NCBI GenBank assembly: GCA_905214725.1
Contig: CAJMNH010000008.1
Location: 1-64,000, forward strand
Direction: 5' to 3'
Source of the DNA: an uncultured bacterium
Lineage (GTDB): Bacteria; Bacteroidota; Bacteroidia; Bacteroidales; Rikenellaceae
Length of the DNA stretch: 64,000 nucleotides
Shown: positions 1 to 10,100 of the stretch, one piece after another
Layout of the letters: the number at the start of each line of letters is the position of its first letter
How positions within the stretch are numbered: position 1 is the stretch's first letter
The notes under the pieces: generated by a model
Database searches by the model: none
What the model was told of the DNA's origin: nothing
What the model saw: only the letters and a program-made list of their open reading frames with translations
Program-made: the position numbers and the translations under genes

Positions 1-20
1 AGGCGTCGATTGCGTCTAAA

Positions 21-58
21 GAACGCCGCGGCGGAATTCCGCCGCGGCGTTCTTTTTT
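21..58 (+). terminator. Rho-independent terminator
   Basis: A perfect inverted repeat (14-base arms at 21-34 and 39-52, loop AATT) is followed by six T. It should end a rightward transcript entering from outside the window. Confidence 0.8.
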
Positions 59-168
59 CGGCTGCGGAGATCCTGCCGGAACGATCCGCAAACCGAGTGG
101 ATCCGTCCGAAAAAAGGCTCTCGAACAGGCTTTTTCGCTATCTTTACGGAGGAAAACCAACAAGCATT

Positions 169-498
169 ATGATCGGTTACATCTGGCTTACGGCGGCGAT
201 CGCCGCCGAACTGGCGGGGACGACCCTGCTCAAATACACCGAAGGATTCACGCGGCTATGGCCGTCGCTGGGCTGTGTCGCAGCCTATGTCTTCTGCTTT
301 TACAGCCTCTCGAAGGCGCTGCATTACATGCCGCTGAGCATCGCCTACGCCACATGGTGCGCACTGGGAATCGTCGCGGCGACGCTGCTGTCGATCCTGT
401 TGTTCCGCGAACAGTTGACTCCGGCGGGCATCGCCGGCATCGCATTGGTGGTGGTCGGCGTCGCGGTGCTGAATCTTTGGGGTGGCGCAGGGCACTGA
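169..498 (+). CDS. SMR-family multidrug efflux protein (EmrE-like)
   Basis: A 109-residue inner-membrane protein, the usual length of small multidrug resistance transporters, which exchange protons for cationic drugs as dimers. Four hydrophobic helices are visible. The membrane-embedded acidic residue is present as Glu14 (AAELAG), and the aromatic motif YATWCALG places Trp63 where EmrE has its conserved Trp. The ATG at 169 is chosen because GGAGG lies about 17 bases upstream and because it puts Glu14 at the canonical position; the same frame is open upstream to position 10 without family resemblance. It stands alone between two terminators. Substrate is unknown; guanidinium exporters (Gdx) share this fold. 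Confidence 0.9.
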   Translation: MIGYIWLTAAIAAELAGTTLLKYTEGFTRLWPSLGCVAAYVFCFYSLSKALHYMPLSIAYATWCALGIVAATLLSILLFREQLTPAGIAGIALVVVGVAVLNLWGGAGH

Positions 499-520
499 CC
501 CGATTGGTTGGCTCCAAAAT

Positions 521-552
521 AAACGGCGCCTCTTCTTCGGGCGCCGTTTTTA
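521..552. terminator. Bidirectional terminator
   Basis: Arms at 521-530 and 539-548 pair (AAACGGCGCC with its complement) and are followed by T. It lies between the converging SMR and desulfidase-like genes and can serve both. Confidence 0.7.
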
Positions 553-567
553 TTCGTTTCAGCCGCT

Positions 568-1866
568 TCAACAGCCCGCCGACTTCTTATGCGTCATGAT
601 ATCGAGCACCAACCGGTCGGTCGCCGTCATTCCGTCGCGGCCGATGGCCGTAAGATTGCGAATGCTGCAATCCACATCTTCGTCGATGATCCCCTCGACC
701 GAGGTGACGCATTTTCCTTCGATTGCCAGCAACGCCGACATCACGGCCGTCGAGACGCCGCTCGACACCTTGAGCGCGCAACTGGGCTTCGCGCCGTCGC
801 AGATCATCCCCGTCAGGTTGGCGATCATGTTCTGCACGGCATACGCCACCTCGCGGTAACCGCCGCCCATCAGATAGGCGATGCCGCAACTCGACCCCGT
901 GGCTGCCACAACACAACCGCACAAGGCCGACAATCGGCCCAGATTCTGCTTGATATAGACCGCCGTCAGATGGCTCAGCACCAATGCGCGGAGCGTCCGC
1001 TCCTCCGAAGCTCCGGTCTGTTCGGCGTAAACCACGACGGGAACCGTCGCGGCGATTCCCTGATTGCCGCTGCCGGAGTTGCTCATCACCGGTACCATCG
1101 CCCCCGCCATACGGGCGTCGCAGGCTGCCGACGTATAGGCCAGCATCCGCGAAAAGAGGCTGTCGCCCATCACGTGCAGCTCCTTTTCGCCGCGCAGCGT
1201 CCGCCCCAGCGAATGACCGTATTCTCCGCCGAGCGCCATCTCGGCGGCGGCCATATTGAGCCGGCGCGCCTCGCCGATAAAGGCCAGTTCGTCGGCAGGC
1301 GAGGTCGTGGCATAGTCGAAAACCCGCTGCAAGGTCAGCGGCACGCACTCCGCTTCCGCGCAGGACGACGAACCCGTCCGCCGGTCGAGCGCAACTTCGC
1401 CGTCCTTGGACAGATAGACGAAGCGCGTATGCGCCCCCGCGATCACCGCCTCGGAGACCTGTTCGCCCGCCGTGCAGCGGACTTCGACATAGAGCGTCTC
1501 GGAAACACCCTCTTTGAGCGCGACCGACACGGCGCCCGTGGCCAGATAGTCCCTCGCCGCCTCCACCGCCTCGGACGTTACGTCGCGCAGCACTTCCAAT
1601 CCGTATTCCGACCTGCCGACCTGCGCGCCGAGCGCAACGGCGATCGGCAGACCGATCATCCCCGTGCCGGGAATCCCGACACCCATCGCATTCTTGAGGA
1701 TATTGGCGCTCAGCAGCACCTCGATACGCTCGGGAAAGACGCCGAGCAACTCCCGGGCACGCGCCGTACACAACGCCACGGCCATCGGCTCCGTACAACC
1801 GATCGCCGGCACGACCTCACGCCGAAGCAGATCGGCGATGGCTTTTCGCTGCGAAGATGGAATCAT
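568..1866 (-). CDS. cyuA: L-cysteine desulfidase-like protein (UPF0597/CyuA family)
   Basis: A 432-residue cytosolic protein of the serine-dehydratase-alpha-like UPF0597 family, whose studied members (CyuA/YhaM, archaeal L-cysteine desulfidase) split cysteine to pyruvate, ammonia and sulfide using a [4Fe-4S] cluster. The key Cys is seen as Cys24 in GCTEP. The cluster region is marked by ATGSSCG and by two Cys seven residues apart in ICDGAKPSC, the spacing known for the archaeal enzyme. The ATG at 1866 is preferred over a longer open frame because the family begins just before this first helix and a promoter-like TAAATTTG lies at 1900-1907. It is monocistronic and divergent from the Nudix gene. 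A serine-specific activity is possible. Confidence 0.85.
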   Translation of the reverse strand: MIPSSQRKAIADLLRREVVPAIGCTEPMAVALCTARARELLGVFPERIEVLLSANILKNAMGVGIPGTGMIGLPIAVALGAQVGRSEYGLEVLRDVTSEAVEAARDYLATGAVSVALKEGVSETLYVEVRCTAGEQVSEAVIAGAHTRFVYLSKDGEVALDRRTGSSSCAEAECVPLTLQRVFDYATTSPADELAFIGEARRLNMAAAEMALGGEYGHSLGRTLRGEKELHVMGDSLFSRMLAYTSAACDARMAGAMVPVMSNSGSGNQGIAATVPVVVYAEQTGASEERTLRALVLSHLTAVYIKQNLGRLSALCGCVVAATGSSCGIAYLMGGGYREVAYAVQNMIANLTGMICDGAKPSCALKVSSGVSTAVMSALLAIEGKCVTSVEGIIDEDVDCSIRNLTAIGRDGMTATDRLVLDIMTHKKSAGC

Positions 1867-1899
1867 CGTAAAAACAAAATTATAGCGGCCGAAAGATAG

Positions 1900-1907
1900 C
1901 AAATTTA
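1900..1907 (-). promoter_or_regulatory. Putative -7 element of the cyuA-like gene
   Basis: Reads TAAATTTG on the minus strand, matching the Bacteroidetes -7 consensus TAnnTTTG, about 34 bases before the start codon. A second match (1875-1882) lies nearly at the start codon and is less likely. Confidence 0.45.
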
Positions 1908-1951
1908 TTCCTTCGGCGAAAGCCGCAAGCTCCATGTCGGCAAAAATATCG

Positions 1952-1959
1952 TACCTTTG
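1952..1959 (+). promoter_or_regulatory. Putative -7 element of the Nudix gene
   Basis: TACCTTTG, 17 bases before the ATG at 1976. It supports the shorter start, since the ATG-equivalent at 1934 would lie upstream of the transcription start. Confidence 0.5.
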
Positions 1960-1975
1960 CGAAAAGCAAATTTCC

Positions 1976-2539
1976 ATGAAGCAGCCCGAACATCGGCCTT
2001 GGAAGGTCTTGAACAGCGAATATCTGGCCCGCGAGCCGTGGTTCACCGTGCGGCGCGAAACCGTCGAACTGCCCAACGGAGTCCGCATTCCGACTTGGTA
2101 TGTTTTCGAGTACCCCGACTGGGTGAACATCATCGCGCGCACGTGCGACGGGAGGTTTCTCTTCATCGACCAGTACCGTCACGCGCTGGGGCGCACCTCC
2201 TACGAAATCGTCGCCGGCGTGCGCGATCCGCAGGATGTAACGCCGCTCGACGCCGCCCGACGCGAACTTTACGAAGAGACCGGTTACGGCGGCGGACACT
2301 GGGAGCAGTACATGGTGCTCTCGGCCAACCCGACCACCCATACGAATCTCACCTATACGTTCCTCGCCACCGACGTTCGCCCGCTCTCGACGCAACATCT
2401 CGAAGCCAGCGAGGACATCCGCACCCATCTGTTCACCTTCGACGAGGTTCGCCGTCTGCTCGAAGAGAATCAGATCATTCAGGCGCTGATGGCCGCCCCT
2501 CTCTGGCGCTACATAGCCGAACATGTCGACCGGCGATAA
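1976..2539 (+). CDS. Nudix hydrolase, ADP-ribose pyrophosphatase-like
   Basis: A 187-residue cytosolic protein resembling the ADP-ribose/nucleotide-sugar pyrophosphatase branch of the Nudix family. The Nudix box is visible as EIVAGVRDP followed by AARRELYEETGY, giving the metal-binding RELxEExG core. The first Glu of the canonical box (seven residues before RE) appears to be Val here, with a one-residue longer loop, so metal binding may differ. The N-terminal strand region (WYVFEYPDWVNIIAR) fits the family. The start at 1976 is set by the promoter just upstream. It is transcribed alone. Substrate cannot be assigned. Confidence 0.85.
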   Translation: MKQPEHRPWKVLNSEYLAREPWFTVRRETVELPNGVRIPTWYVFEYPDWVNIIARTCDGRFLFIDQYRHALGRTSYEIVAGVRDPQDVTPLDAARRELYEETGYGGGHWEQYMVLSANPTTHTNLTYTFLATDVRPLSTQHLEASEDIRTHLFTFDEVRRLLEENQIIQALMAAPLWRYIAEHVDRR

Positions 2540-2599
2540 CTCCACCGACGGGCGTACCCGCCCGCACACCGATACCCGAAGAAATTGCCGGCAGTACGG

Positions 2600-2630
2600 T
2601 TTGTTTTTCCCTGAAAAAAGCGTATATTTG
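2600..2630 (+). promoter_or_regulatory. Bacteroidetes promoter of the DUF6377-type regulator
   Basis: TTTG at 2600-2603, a 19-base spacer, then TATATTTG at 2623-2630: a full match to the -33/-7 consensus. Transcription would begin near 2637, about 22 bases before the ATG at 2659. This shows that the out-of-frame signal peptide is the true beginning of the gene. Confidence 0.75.
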
Positions 2631-2658
2631 TTAAGACCAACCCAAATCTGAAACGGAA

Positions 2659-4352
2659 ATGTATCGTTACGCCCTCTCGCTACTAAGCAGTCTGCTCATC
2701 GGCTGTAACGTTTGTTCGGCTCTAACAAACAACAATCTCGCCCCCGAAATGGAGGGGGGGGGAATTCCGACCCGCTGCTAACGCTATCTCAGCAAAAACT
2801 TCTCGAACGTCTCGATTCTCTCGTAGCCAAACGCGATGCGGCGATTCAGCTCAAACAACATCGGATAGCCGCCTATCGGGATGACCTGCGCAACAGCCGC
2901 ACGCTCCAAGACCAGTATACAGCCAGTCGTCGCCTCTACGACGAATTCAACAAATTCCAACTCGACTCGGCGCTCCGTTACAGCAACCTTCTCGCAACGT
3001 ATGCCCGCCGGATGAACGATCCGGCGAAAATCGACGAAGCCGCGTTGATCCGTTGCCGCAATCTCATTTTTCTGGGGATGTACAAGGCTGCGGCCGATGT
3101 GCTTGACGACGTTACGGCAGGCCCCGGTCGCGCCGATCCGGTCGAATATTACAACTGTCACCTGAAACTTTACCATGCCATGGCGCAGACCGCCATGACC
3201 GGACCGCTGCAACAGGAATACAAACGTCTGAAAAGCGTTTACAGGGATTCGATCCTGATGGTCATCGACAGCAACAGGCTCACCTGCAAATTGATGCGTC
3301 ATGACAAACGCTACGAAGAAGGCGGCGATCCAAAGGAAAGCATCCGCGAACTGGCCGAATTCTACTTCCAGAACGTCAACACGCTCCATAACAAAGCCGT
3401 AATCGCCAACAGTCTGTCCGACGCCTACAACCGGATGGGTGACAATGCCCAATACCTGCGTTATCTGACACTCACGGCCATCTACGACCTCGAGACCCCG
3501 AATTTCGAATACAGCGCTCTGCCTCGATTGGCCAACCGCCTCTTCGAGCAGGGCGACATCGTCCGCGCCAACCGTTACATCACACGCAGTATGGAGGATG
3601 CTATTGCCTGCAACGCCGTCAACCGCATCCTGATCGCATCGCGCACGATGATCGAAATCAACCAAAGTTTCCTGCAAAAGATTGCACGCCATCAGCAAGG
3701 GTTGCTCGTGCTGCTCGCCGTCATCACAGGGACCATCCTACTGCTCACCGGCATCCTCCTCTTCACGCTACGGCAGAAACGCATCATCAAACGGCTTCAG
3801 AAACAACACTCCAAAGACAACGAACGGCTACGCGAACTCAACGAACAACTCAGCGTCATCAACCGGCGGCAGGAGGCGATCAACGACGAACTGTCGAAAG
3901 CCAATGCGGTCAAAGACAAGTATATCCGTCACTACATGCAACTCAGCATGCTCTACATCAGCAAGATAGAACGTTACCGCGTCCAACTCTTCAAAACCTT
4001 CAACACGCACGGACTCGACCGTCTGCTGCGCGAGTTGCGTTCGGCGTCCTCGATCGAACAGGAGTACAAAGCCTTCTTCAACGAATTCGATACCATTTTC
4101 CTCTCGATCTACCCCGATTTCGTGGAGCAGGCAAACGCTTTGCTTCAGCAGCCGGAACGGCTCGAATCATCGAAACTCAACACTGAATTCCGACTGTTGG
4201 CCGTCATCCGGTTAGGGCTCACCGACAACGCGCAGATCGCCCAATTCCTCCACATCTCGATCAATACGGTTTATACCTACCGCAATCGATTGAGAAACGC
4301 CGCATTGGTTCCCGCACAGGAATTCGAAAAGCGAATCATGGAGATACAATAA
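2659..4352 (+). CDS. DUF6377-like membrane-anchored regulator, frame broken at a poly-G run
   Basis: The ATG at 2659 opens a signal or lipoprotein peptide (LLSSLLIGC) that in this sequence stops at 2780. The main 540-residue frame begins without an ATG around 2712. The two frames meet at nine G (2754-2762); ten G would join them into one protein of about 564 residues. The rest has TPR-like helices, a transmembrane helix near the middle (LLVLLAVITGTILL), a coiled coil, and a C-terminal LuxR-like helix-turn-helix (DNAQIAQFLHISINTVYTYR). This layout is known from Bacteroidales DUF6377 proteins, which sense envelope signals and bind DNA. It lies just upstream of, and parallel to, the SusC/SusD locus, which it may control. 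It could be phase-OFF, a pseudogene or a homopolymer sequencing error. Confidence 0.8.
2754..2762 (+). repeat. Nine-G homopolymer at a reading-frame junction
   Basis: The run follows codons for PEME and precedes the frame NSDPLLTLSQQ. Nine G leave the signal peptide and the main domain one base out of register; ten would restore it. Such tracts are prone to slipped-strand length change. Confidence 0.9.
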
Positions 4353-4714
4353 CCGATTCCGCAGCGGAAACAAATCCGTACGATTCATACAGGATTCATA
4401 TAATCAGCCCTGACACTAATCAAAATACATTTGATTATAAACAAGTTACAAGAAAATAGTATTTATATTTTCTTTTGACGGCATTGGTTCGTATTTCTCA
4501 AAGGTCTACTTTTATCTACGCAAATCGATAGCTGTTTCAGCCCTGTTTTTTGCAGAAAGAAGCCTTCGGACCGGCTTCCAGCGTCTCCAAAGCCAACCAT
4601 CCATTCACCCGAATGACACCATAATATATATCGCATGATAAACCCGACATCGTGTCCACGACACGATGCATAATTGATTCTCATTCTACTAACCTAACAT
4701 TAAAACATTCATTT
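4353..4714. other. Intergenic region upstream of the SusC/SusD-type locus
   Basis: No gene is seen in these 362 AT-rich bases. Two inverted repeats stand out: TAATCAAA/TTTGATTA (4417-4437, 5-base loop), operator-like, and CATCGTGTC/GACACGATG (4648-4668, 3-base loop), which would fold in the leader of the next gene. No promoter with both consensus boxes was found. Confidence 0.5.
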
Positions 4715-7168
4715 ATGAGAAAATCTCTCCTTTTTCTTGTAAACACATTCCTTGCCGCAGCGACGCTGCTGGGCACTTCGTGCGGCATCGACGATGTGGA
4801 TGTGGAAGACGGTGCGATCCAGTTCGAACTTTATGACTCGCAGGGTGTCCTCATCGAGGGACTCCAGAGCGTGAAGTTCGGCACGACGACCGCCTACACG
4901 CTCAAGAGCGCATTCGTCACCTATACGGAGATTACGGCTCCTGCAGGCTGGGGATGCAGCGTTATTCCCGGTTCGCGGAGTTGCTCGGTGACAGCTCCCG
5001 TCGCATCCGATTTGACGGCCGAAGCCGGTGGCGACATCGTGATCGCAATCCGTTCGCAGGCCGGACGCACGATGACCTACACGCTCAGTGTAGCGGCTCT
5101 CGAAGAGAGCACGTCGCTGACATTCGGAGGCTCGGCGACTACCGAACCGCTCATCTACTCCTATGGCAAAAGCAATGTCTACGAATTCACGTGCGAGAAC
5201 ACCGCATCGCTGAAGATCGAAACGCCTGCCGGATGGAAAGCCGAGGAGAATCTCGATGCGGGTACACTGACCGTCACGGCTCCGAGTGCCGAGACCCCGA
5301 ATCCCGAATTGATCGGGAAGATCAAAGTGACGCCGCTGAGCGTTCGCGGTACGGCCGGCACGGCATCGTCGATCCCCGTCGAACTCTCGACCAAAATGCC
5401 GGTAATCCTCTTCCCCGAATCTGTCGCCCGCTTCAACTACGGCGAACAGCGCGACATCGCCTGCACGATCCAGTACGTAGCCCAATGCGACATCACGGCT
5501 CCCGAAGGCTGGACAGTCACGCTGGACAAGGAGAATTCGACGCTGAAAGTCACTGCGCCCGCCGAAGGAGTCGGCTCGGCCGCCGGTACGGTCACCATGA
5601 ACGCCACCTCGGAAGAAGGATTGACCGATACGTTCGAACTCTATCTCTCACTGAAAGGCATCGCGACGGGCGACGACTTCGCAGCCTTCGGGCAAGCCGT
5701 AACCGACGCCGCGCCGCTCGACGAGTTTATGCAGGACGGGACGGTAATCCTGCTCCAAAACGTCGATCTGAGCGCATTCACCCAGACCTGCTTCGTCGGT
5801 TCGGCCGAAAATCCGTTCAAAGGCCTCTTCGACGGCAAGGGTAACACCATTACCGTCAACCTGAACGACGGCGACGCCAAGGAGCTGGGACTGTTCCACA
5901 CGCTCGACGCCACGGCTGCGGTGAAGAATCTGACGCTGGCCGGCAGCATGACGATCGACAAAATCGATCCCGTTACGGCAGGTACGCTCGCAGTCTTCAA
6001 TAACGGCGCCGCATTGACCGGCGTTACCAACACGGCGGCAATCACTTTCTCGGGATTGAAAACCAGCAGTACAATGGGACATCTCGGCGGTCTGGTCGGT
6101 CAGGACAAAGCCGGTTCGGTCTATACCGACTGCCACAATACCGGTAACTTCGAATTCCTGCAATCCGTCCGCTCGGTAGCCATCGGAGGTTTGGTCGGCA
6201 GCGCAGCCAACGATACGGTCGGCTCATTCGTCGATTGCTCGAACAAAGGCAAGATCAACATGAACCTCGCCGACTCCGGTCAGGATTCGGGTCGTATCGG
6301 AGGTATTATCGGCATGACCGAAGTCGCCGAGTGGAGCTATACCAATTGCGTAAACGAAGGCGCTATGACCATGGACTTCAACGGTACTAACAAACAGTTC
6401 CACTCGCTCGGCGGTATTCTCGGCTTTGGTTACGGATCGTTCGAGAAGTGTTACAACAGGGGAAAAATCATTATGAACAATGCCAAATCGGCCAACCGTC
6501 GCATCGGAGGTATTGCAGGTTGTATCGGTTCTGACGGTGGAAAAGACAAACTGTCATTGAAAATGGTCGACTGTCACAATGAAGCCGATATCGCTGTAAC
6601 GACGAACTACACCGGCGGCTTGGTCGGTATCGCAGAGAAGATGAAGAGCGGTCTGATCGAGAGCTGCACCAACAAGGGCAACCTCAGCAATCCGAAGACG
6701 GATGAAACGGCCGCAGGAAGCGTGCCCACACAGATGGGCGGTATCGTCGGCGCATCTTACGGCAATCTGCAAATCAAGGGATGTATCAACCGCGGCTCCA
6801 TTACAGGCGTATTCAAGAACCGCGTTGCCGGTATTCTTTCGGCTGCCCGCAATGCAGGAAACACGATCGAAAGTTGCGAAAACTACGGCAACATCACCGT
6901 TTCTACCATCGAATCCGCTACGTCGGCCTTCCCGCTGGTAGCAGGTCTCGTCGTAATCGAGAACTCGAATACAGTCGTGACGATTTCCACCAGCAAGAAC
7001 GTCGGAACCCTCACGGCGACCGTCAAGAGTGCCGAGCACGTCAACCCGGTCTATATCTATCAAAAAGCTGTTGAAAAAGAGCCGTATGAAACCGACGTGA
7101 CGATCTGCGATCAGGCCACGAAGGATGCTTCGGCCGGAACAGTCATGAACATCACAATTAAAGAGTAA
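4715..7168 (+). CDS. Surface lipoprotein with Ig-like and GLUG repeats
   Basis: An 817-residue predicted lipoprotein: signal peptide MRKSLLFLVNTFLAAATLL, then GTSC with the lipidated Cys. The N-terminal half holds three or four repeated beta-sandwich modules marked by phrases such as ITAPAGWGCSV, IETPAGWKAE and ITAPEGWTVT. The C-terminal half is a repetitive beta-solenoid with GLUG-type units (GGLVG, GGIIG, GGIVG, followed by a C-x-N-x-G phrase such as CSNKGKI or CINRGSI). The ATG at 4715 gives a clean signal peptide; an upstream start would not. It is the first gene of a four-gene block, 27 bases before the SusC gene, so it probably works at the cell surface with that transporter, for adhesion or ligand capture. 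The ligand is unknown. Confidence 0.8.
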   Translation: MRKSLLFLVNTFLAAATLLGTSCGIDDVDVEDGAIQFELYDSQGVLIEGLQSVKFGTTTAYTLKSAFVTYTEITAPAGWGCSVIPGSRSCSVTAPVASDLTAEAGGDIVIAIRSQAGRTMTYTLSVAALEESTSLTFGGSATTEPLIYSYGKSNVYEFTCENTASLKIETPAGWKAEENLDAGTLTVTAPSAETPNPELIGKIKVTPLSVRGTAGTASSIPVELSTKMPVILFPESVARFNYGEQRDIACTIQYVAQCDITAPEGWTVTLDKENSTLKVTAPAEGVGSAAGTVTMNATSEEGLTDTFELYLSLKGIATGDDFAAFGQAVTDAAPLDEFMQDGTVILLQNVDLSAFTQTCFVGSAENPFKGLFDGKGNTITVNLNDGDAKELGLFHTLDATAAVKNLTLAGSMTIDKIDPVTAGTLAVFNNGAALTGVTNTAAITFSGLKTSSTMGHLGGLVGQDKAGSVYTDCHNTGNFEFLQSVRSVAIGGLVGSAANDTVGSFVDCSNKGKINMNLADSGQDSGRIGGIIGMTEVAEWSYTNCVNEGAMTMDFNGTNKQFHSLGGILGFGYGSFEKCYNRGKIIMNNAKSANRRIGGIAGCIGSDGGKDKLSLKMVDCHNEADIAVTTNYTGGLVGIAEKMKSGLIESCTNKGNLSNPKTDETAAGSVPTQMGGIVGASYGNLQIKGCINRGSITGVFKNRVAGILSAARNAGNTIESCENYGNITVSTIESATSAFPLVAGLVVIENSNTVVTISTSKNVGTLTATVKSAEHVNPVYIYQKAVEKEPYETDVTICDQATKDASAGTVMNITIKE

Positions 7169-7195
7169 CATCAACCCAACTACTACAATACAGTT

Positions 7196-10100
7196 ATGAA
7201 GAAATATTGTTTTTTAACACTGATATTGTGTCTGTTTTGTCTGGGAGAGGCCGCTGTGGCCTCCCCTGGCAAAGCGGCAAACGCCCCCGCCGCAGCGACG
7301 CAGTCGTCGAAACTGACGGTCACGGGCTTCGTCAAAGACGACAAAGGCGACCCGATGGTCGGCGTAACGCTCATCGTCAAGGGCACGAACTACGGTACCG
7401 TGTCGAGCGCCGACGGCAGTTATTCGATCGACATTCCCTACAGCGAAGCGACGCTGCTGGTCTCCTACATCGGTTATGCACCGCAGGAGATCAACGTAAG
7501 CAACCGTACGAAAATCGACATCACGCTCGTTGAGGACAGCAAGGCGCTCGAAGAGGTCGTCGTCGTGGGTTACAACATACAGAAGAAGGAGACGATCACC
7601 GGTTCGATCGCCACGATCACGACCAAAGACCTCAAGCAGTCCCCCACAGCCAATATCAACAATGCGCTGGCGGGCCGTATGCCGGGTCTGCTGGTGAACC
7701 AGTTCACCGGCGGCGAGCCGGGCAACGACGCCGCGCAGCTCAACATCCGCGGTGTTTCGACCTACGGACAATCGGGCGTCATCATGATCGTCGACGGAAT
7801 CGAGCGCGACATGAGCTATCTGGCACCCGACGAGATCGAGACCTTCTCGATCCTCAAAGATGCATCGGCGACGGCACCCTACGGTATTCGCGGCGCCAAC
7901 GGCGTGATCATCGTGACGACCAAGCGCGGCCGTAAGGGAGAAAAACCGACCGTCGATTTCAAGGCTTCGGTCGGCGTCAGCGAGCCAATCCGCTACCCCG
8001 ATTACCTCGGATCGGCCGACTACGCAACGCTCTACAACGAAGCGATGCTCCACGACAACCCCTCATGGACAGCCGACGCTCCCGGGTTATTTACGCAAGA
8101 GGCGATCGACAACTACCGTCACGCCAAGGGCGACAACTCCGACGGACTAGGATACAACTGGGATTATTTCGACTATGCGTTCCAGCCTTCGGTCTTGCAG
8201 GATTACAGCCTTTCGGTACGCGGCGGTACGGACCGCGCCCGCTATTTCATTCTGGGCAGCTACTATAAACAGGGAGGCAACTACAAATACTCCAACTCCG
8301 ACAACGCCAATAATTTCCAGCGCTATAACTTCCGCGCCAACGTCGACGTCGACGCCACCAAACGGCTGAAAATCTCGGTCGATCTGGGCGCCCGCGTCAC
8401 GGAGTATTCCTATCCCGGCGCTACGGCGGCCAACATCGTCTCGCTGGCCAATACGCAACCGCCCTACCTGCCGATCGTGCTGCCGAACAACGGCAATGAA
8501 GTCAATCAGACCAATTTCGAAGAAAATGGCGGCTATCTGCTTTACGGCGACATCGACTATCGTTACAACATGCTCGGCCAGTTGACTCGTACGGGATTCA
8601 GCAAGCGCACGCGTCGCTATCTGCAAGGATCGTTCAAACTGAGTCACGATCTGGACTTCATCACCAAGGGTCTGAGCGTTGCGGCACAGTTCTCCTACGA
8701 TACCTTTAATCAGCACACGATCGCCAATAATGTGGCAACTTTCGGTATCGGCAACCTCACCTACCCCGGTTATTCGATTTGGTCTCTGTCAAATGAATAT
8801 GGAAGTGATGACGAATGGAAAAATAAAGCTGGTTATTTAATTCAGAATGCTGCATACTCGAACGTCAACCAGCGTACGACCGACAATGCTCCGAACAACT
8901 CGGTCAGCCACGGAAAACCCGAAGGCACATCGCGTTTCCAAGCCCGACTGGACTACAAGCGCAAGTTCGGCGACCACAACGTAACGGCCATGCTACTCTA
9001 CTATATGCAGAACAAGATCATCAACAATGAAGTTCCTTACCGCTATTTAGGCATGTCGGCACGTGCGACTTACGACTACAAGAACAAGTATCTTTTCGAG
9101 TTTAACCTCGGTTACAACGGCTCGGAGAACTTCGCGCGCGGCCACCGTTTCGGCGTATTCCCCGCAGGTTCGGTCGGCTGGGTCGTTTCACAGGAGAAGT
9201 TTATGAAAAACGTGCGTTGGATCGACCACCTCAAACTGCGCGCATCTTTCGGTCTGGTAGGCAATGACCAGATGCCGGACAATCTCCGTTTCGCTTATCT
9301 GCAATACTATTCATCAAGCGATAACATGCAGATATTCTTTGGAGAAAAAAGAGATCCCCTCAGCACTAATCTCGTCGAAGGCGTCTTCGCCAACCCGAGT
9401 CTGACGTGGGAGAAATCCAAAAAATTCAATTTCGGTATCGACGCCGAATTCTTCCATCAGCGACTGACTCTCTCGATCGACGTCTTCAAGGAGCATCGTT
9501 ACGACATCCTCACTTCGCTGAAAAAAGACGATAAGCTCGGATTCCCCTACATCGTCGGACAAACCGCACCGATCATCAACTCGGGTATCGTCGACAACAA
9601 GGGCGTCGAAATCGAGTTGGGATGGGACGGTCGCATCGGACACCATTTCCGTTATTGGATCCGTCCGAACTTCACCTTCGCCCGCAACAAGGTGAAATAT
9701 TGCAACGAAATCAGTTATATCGATAGCAACGGCCGCGACTGTCCGTGGCGCTACCAGACCGGCCGCCGCGTGGGAGAGAATTTCTGCTACATCTTCGACC
9801 ATTTCGTAGCCGATCAGGACGAAGCCGATCGCCTGAACGCCATGAATGGCGGCAGCGGATTCGGCATGTGGGGAGCTGTGCAACCGGGCGACGTGGTCTA
9901 CAAGGACATGAACGGCGACGGGGTGATCAACAATTATGACCGTGCGGCCGTCGGAAATCCGCGTCTGCCTGAAATCCAGTTCGGTATTCCGTTCGGGGTG
10001 TCGTACAAAGGGCTCGATTTCAGTATGCTGTGGCAGGGTTCCGCGCTCTGCTCGGTGCAGTTGAGCGGTCCGGCCGTATGGGATTTCCCGCTCTACGACC

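Noticed and set aside
4463..4684. 73-codon leftward open frame in the region before the GLUG lipoprotein
   Set aside because: No family and no promoter; it overlaps two inverted repeats that look regulatory.
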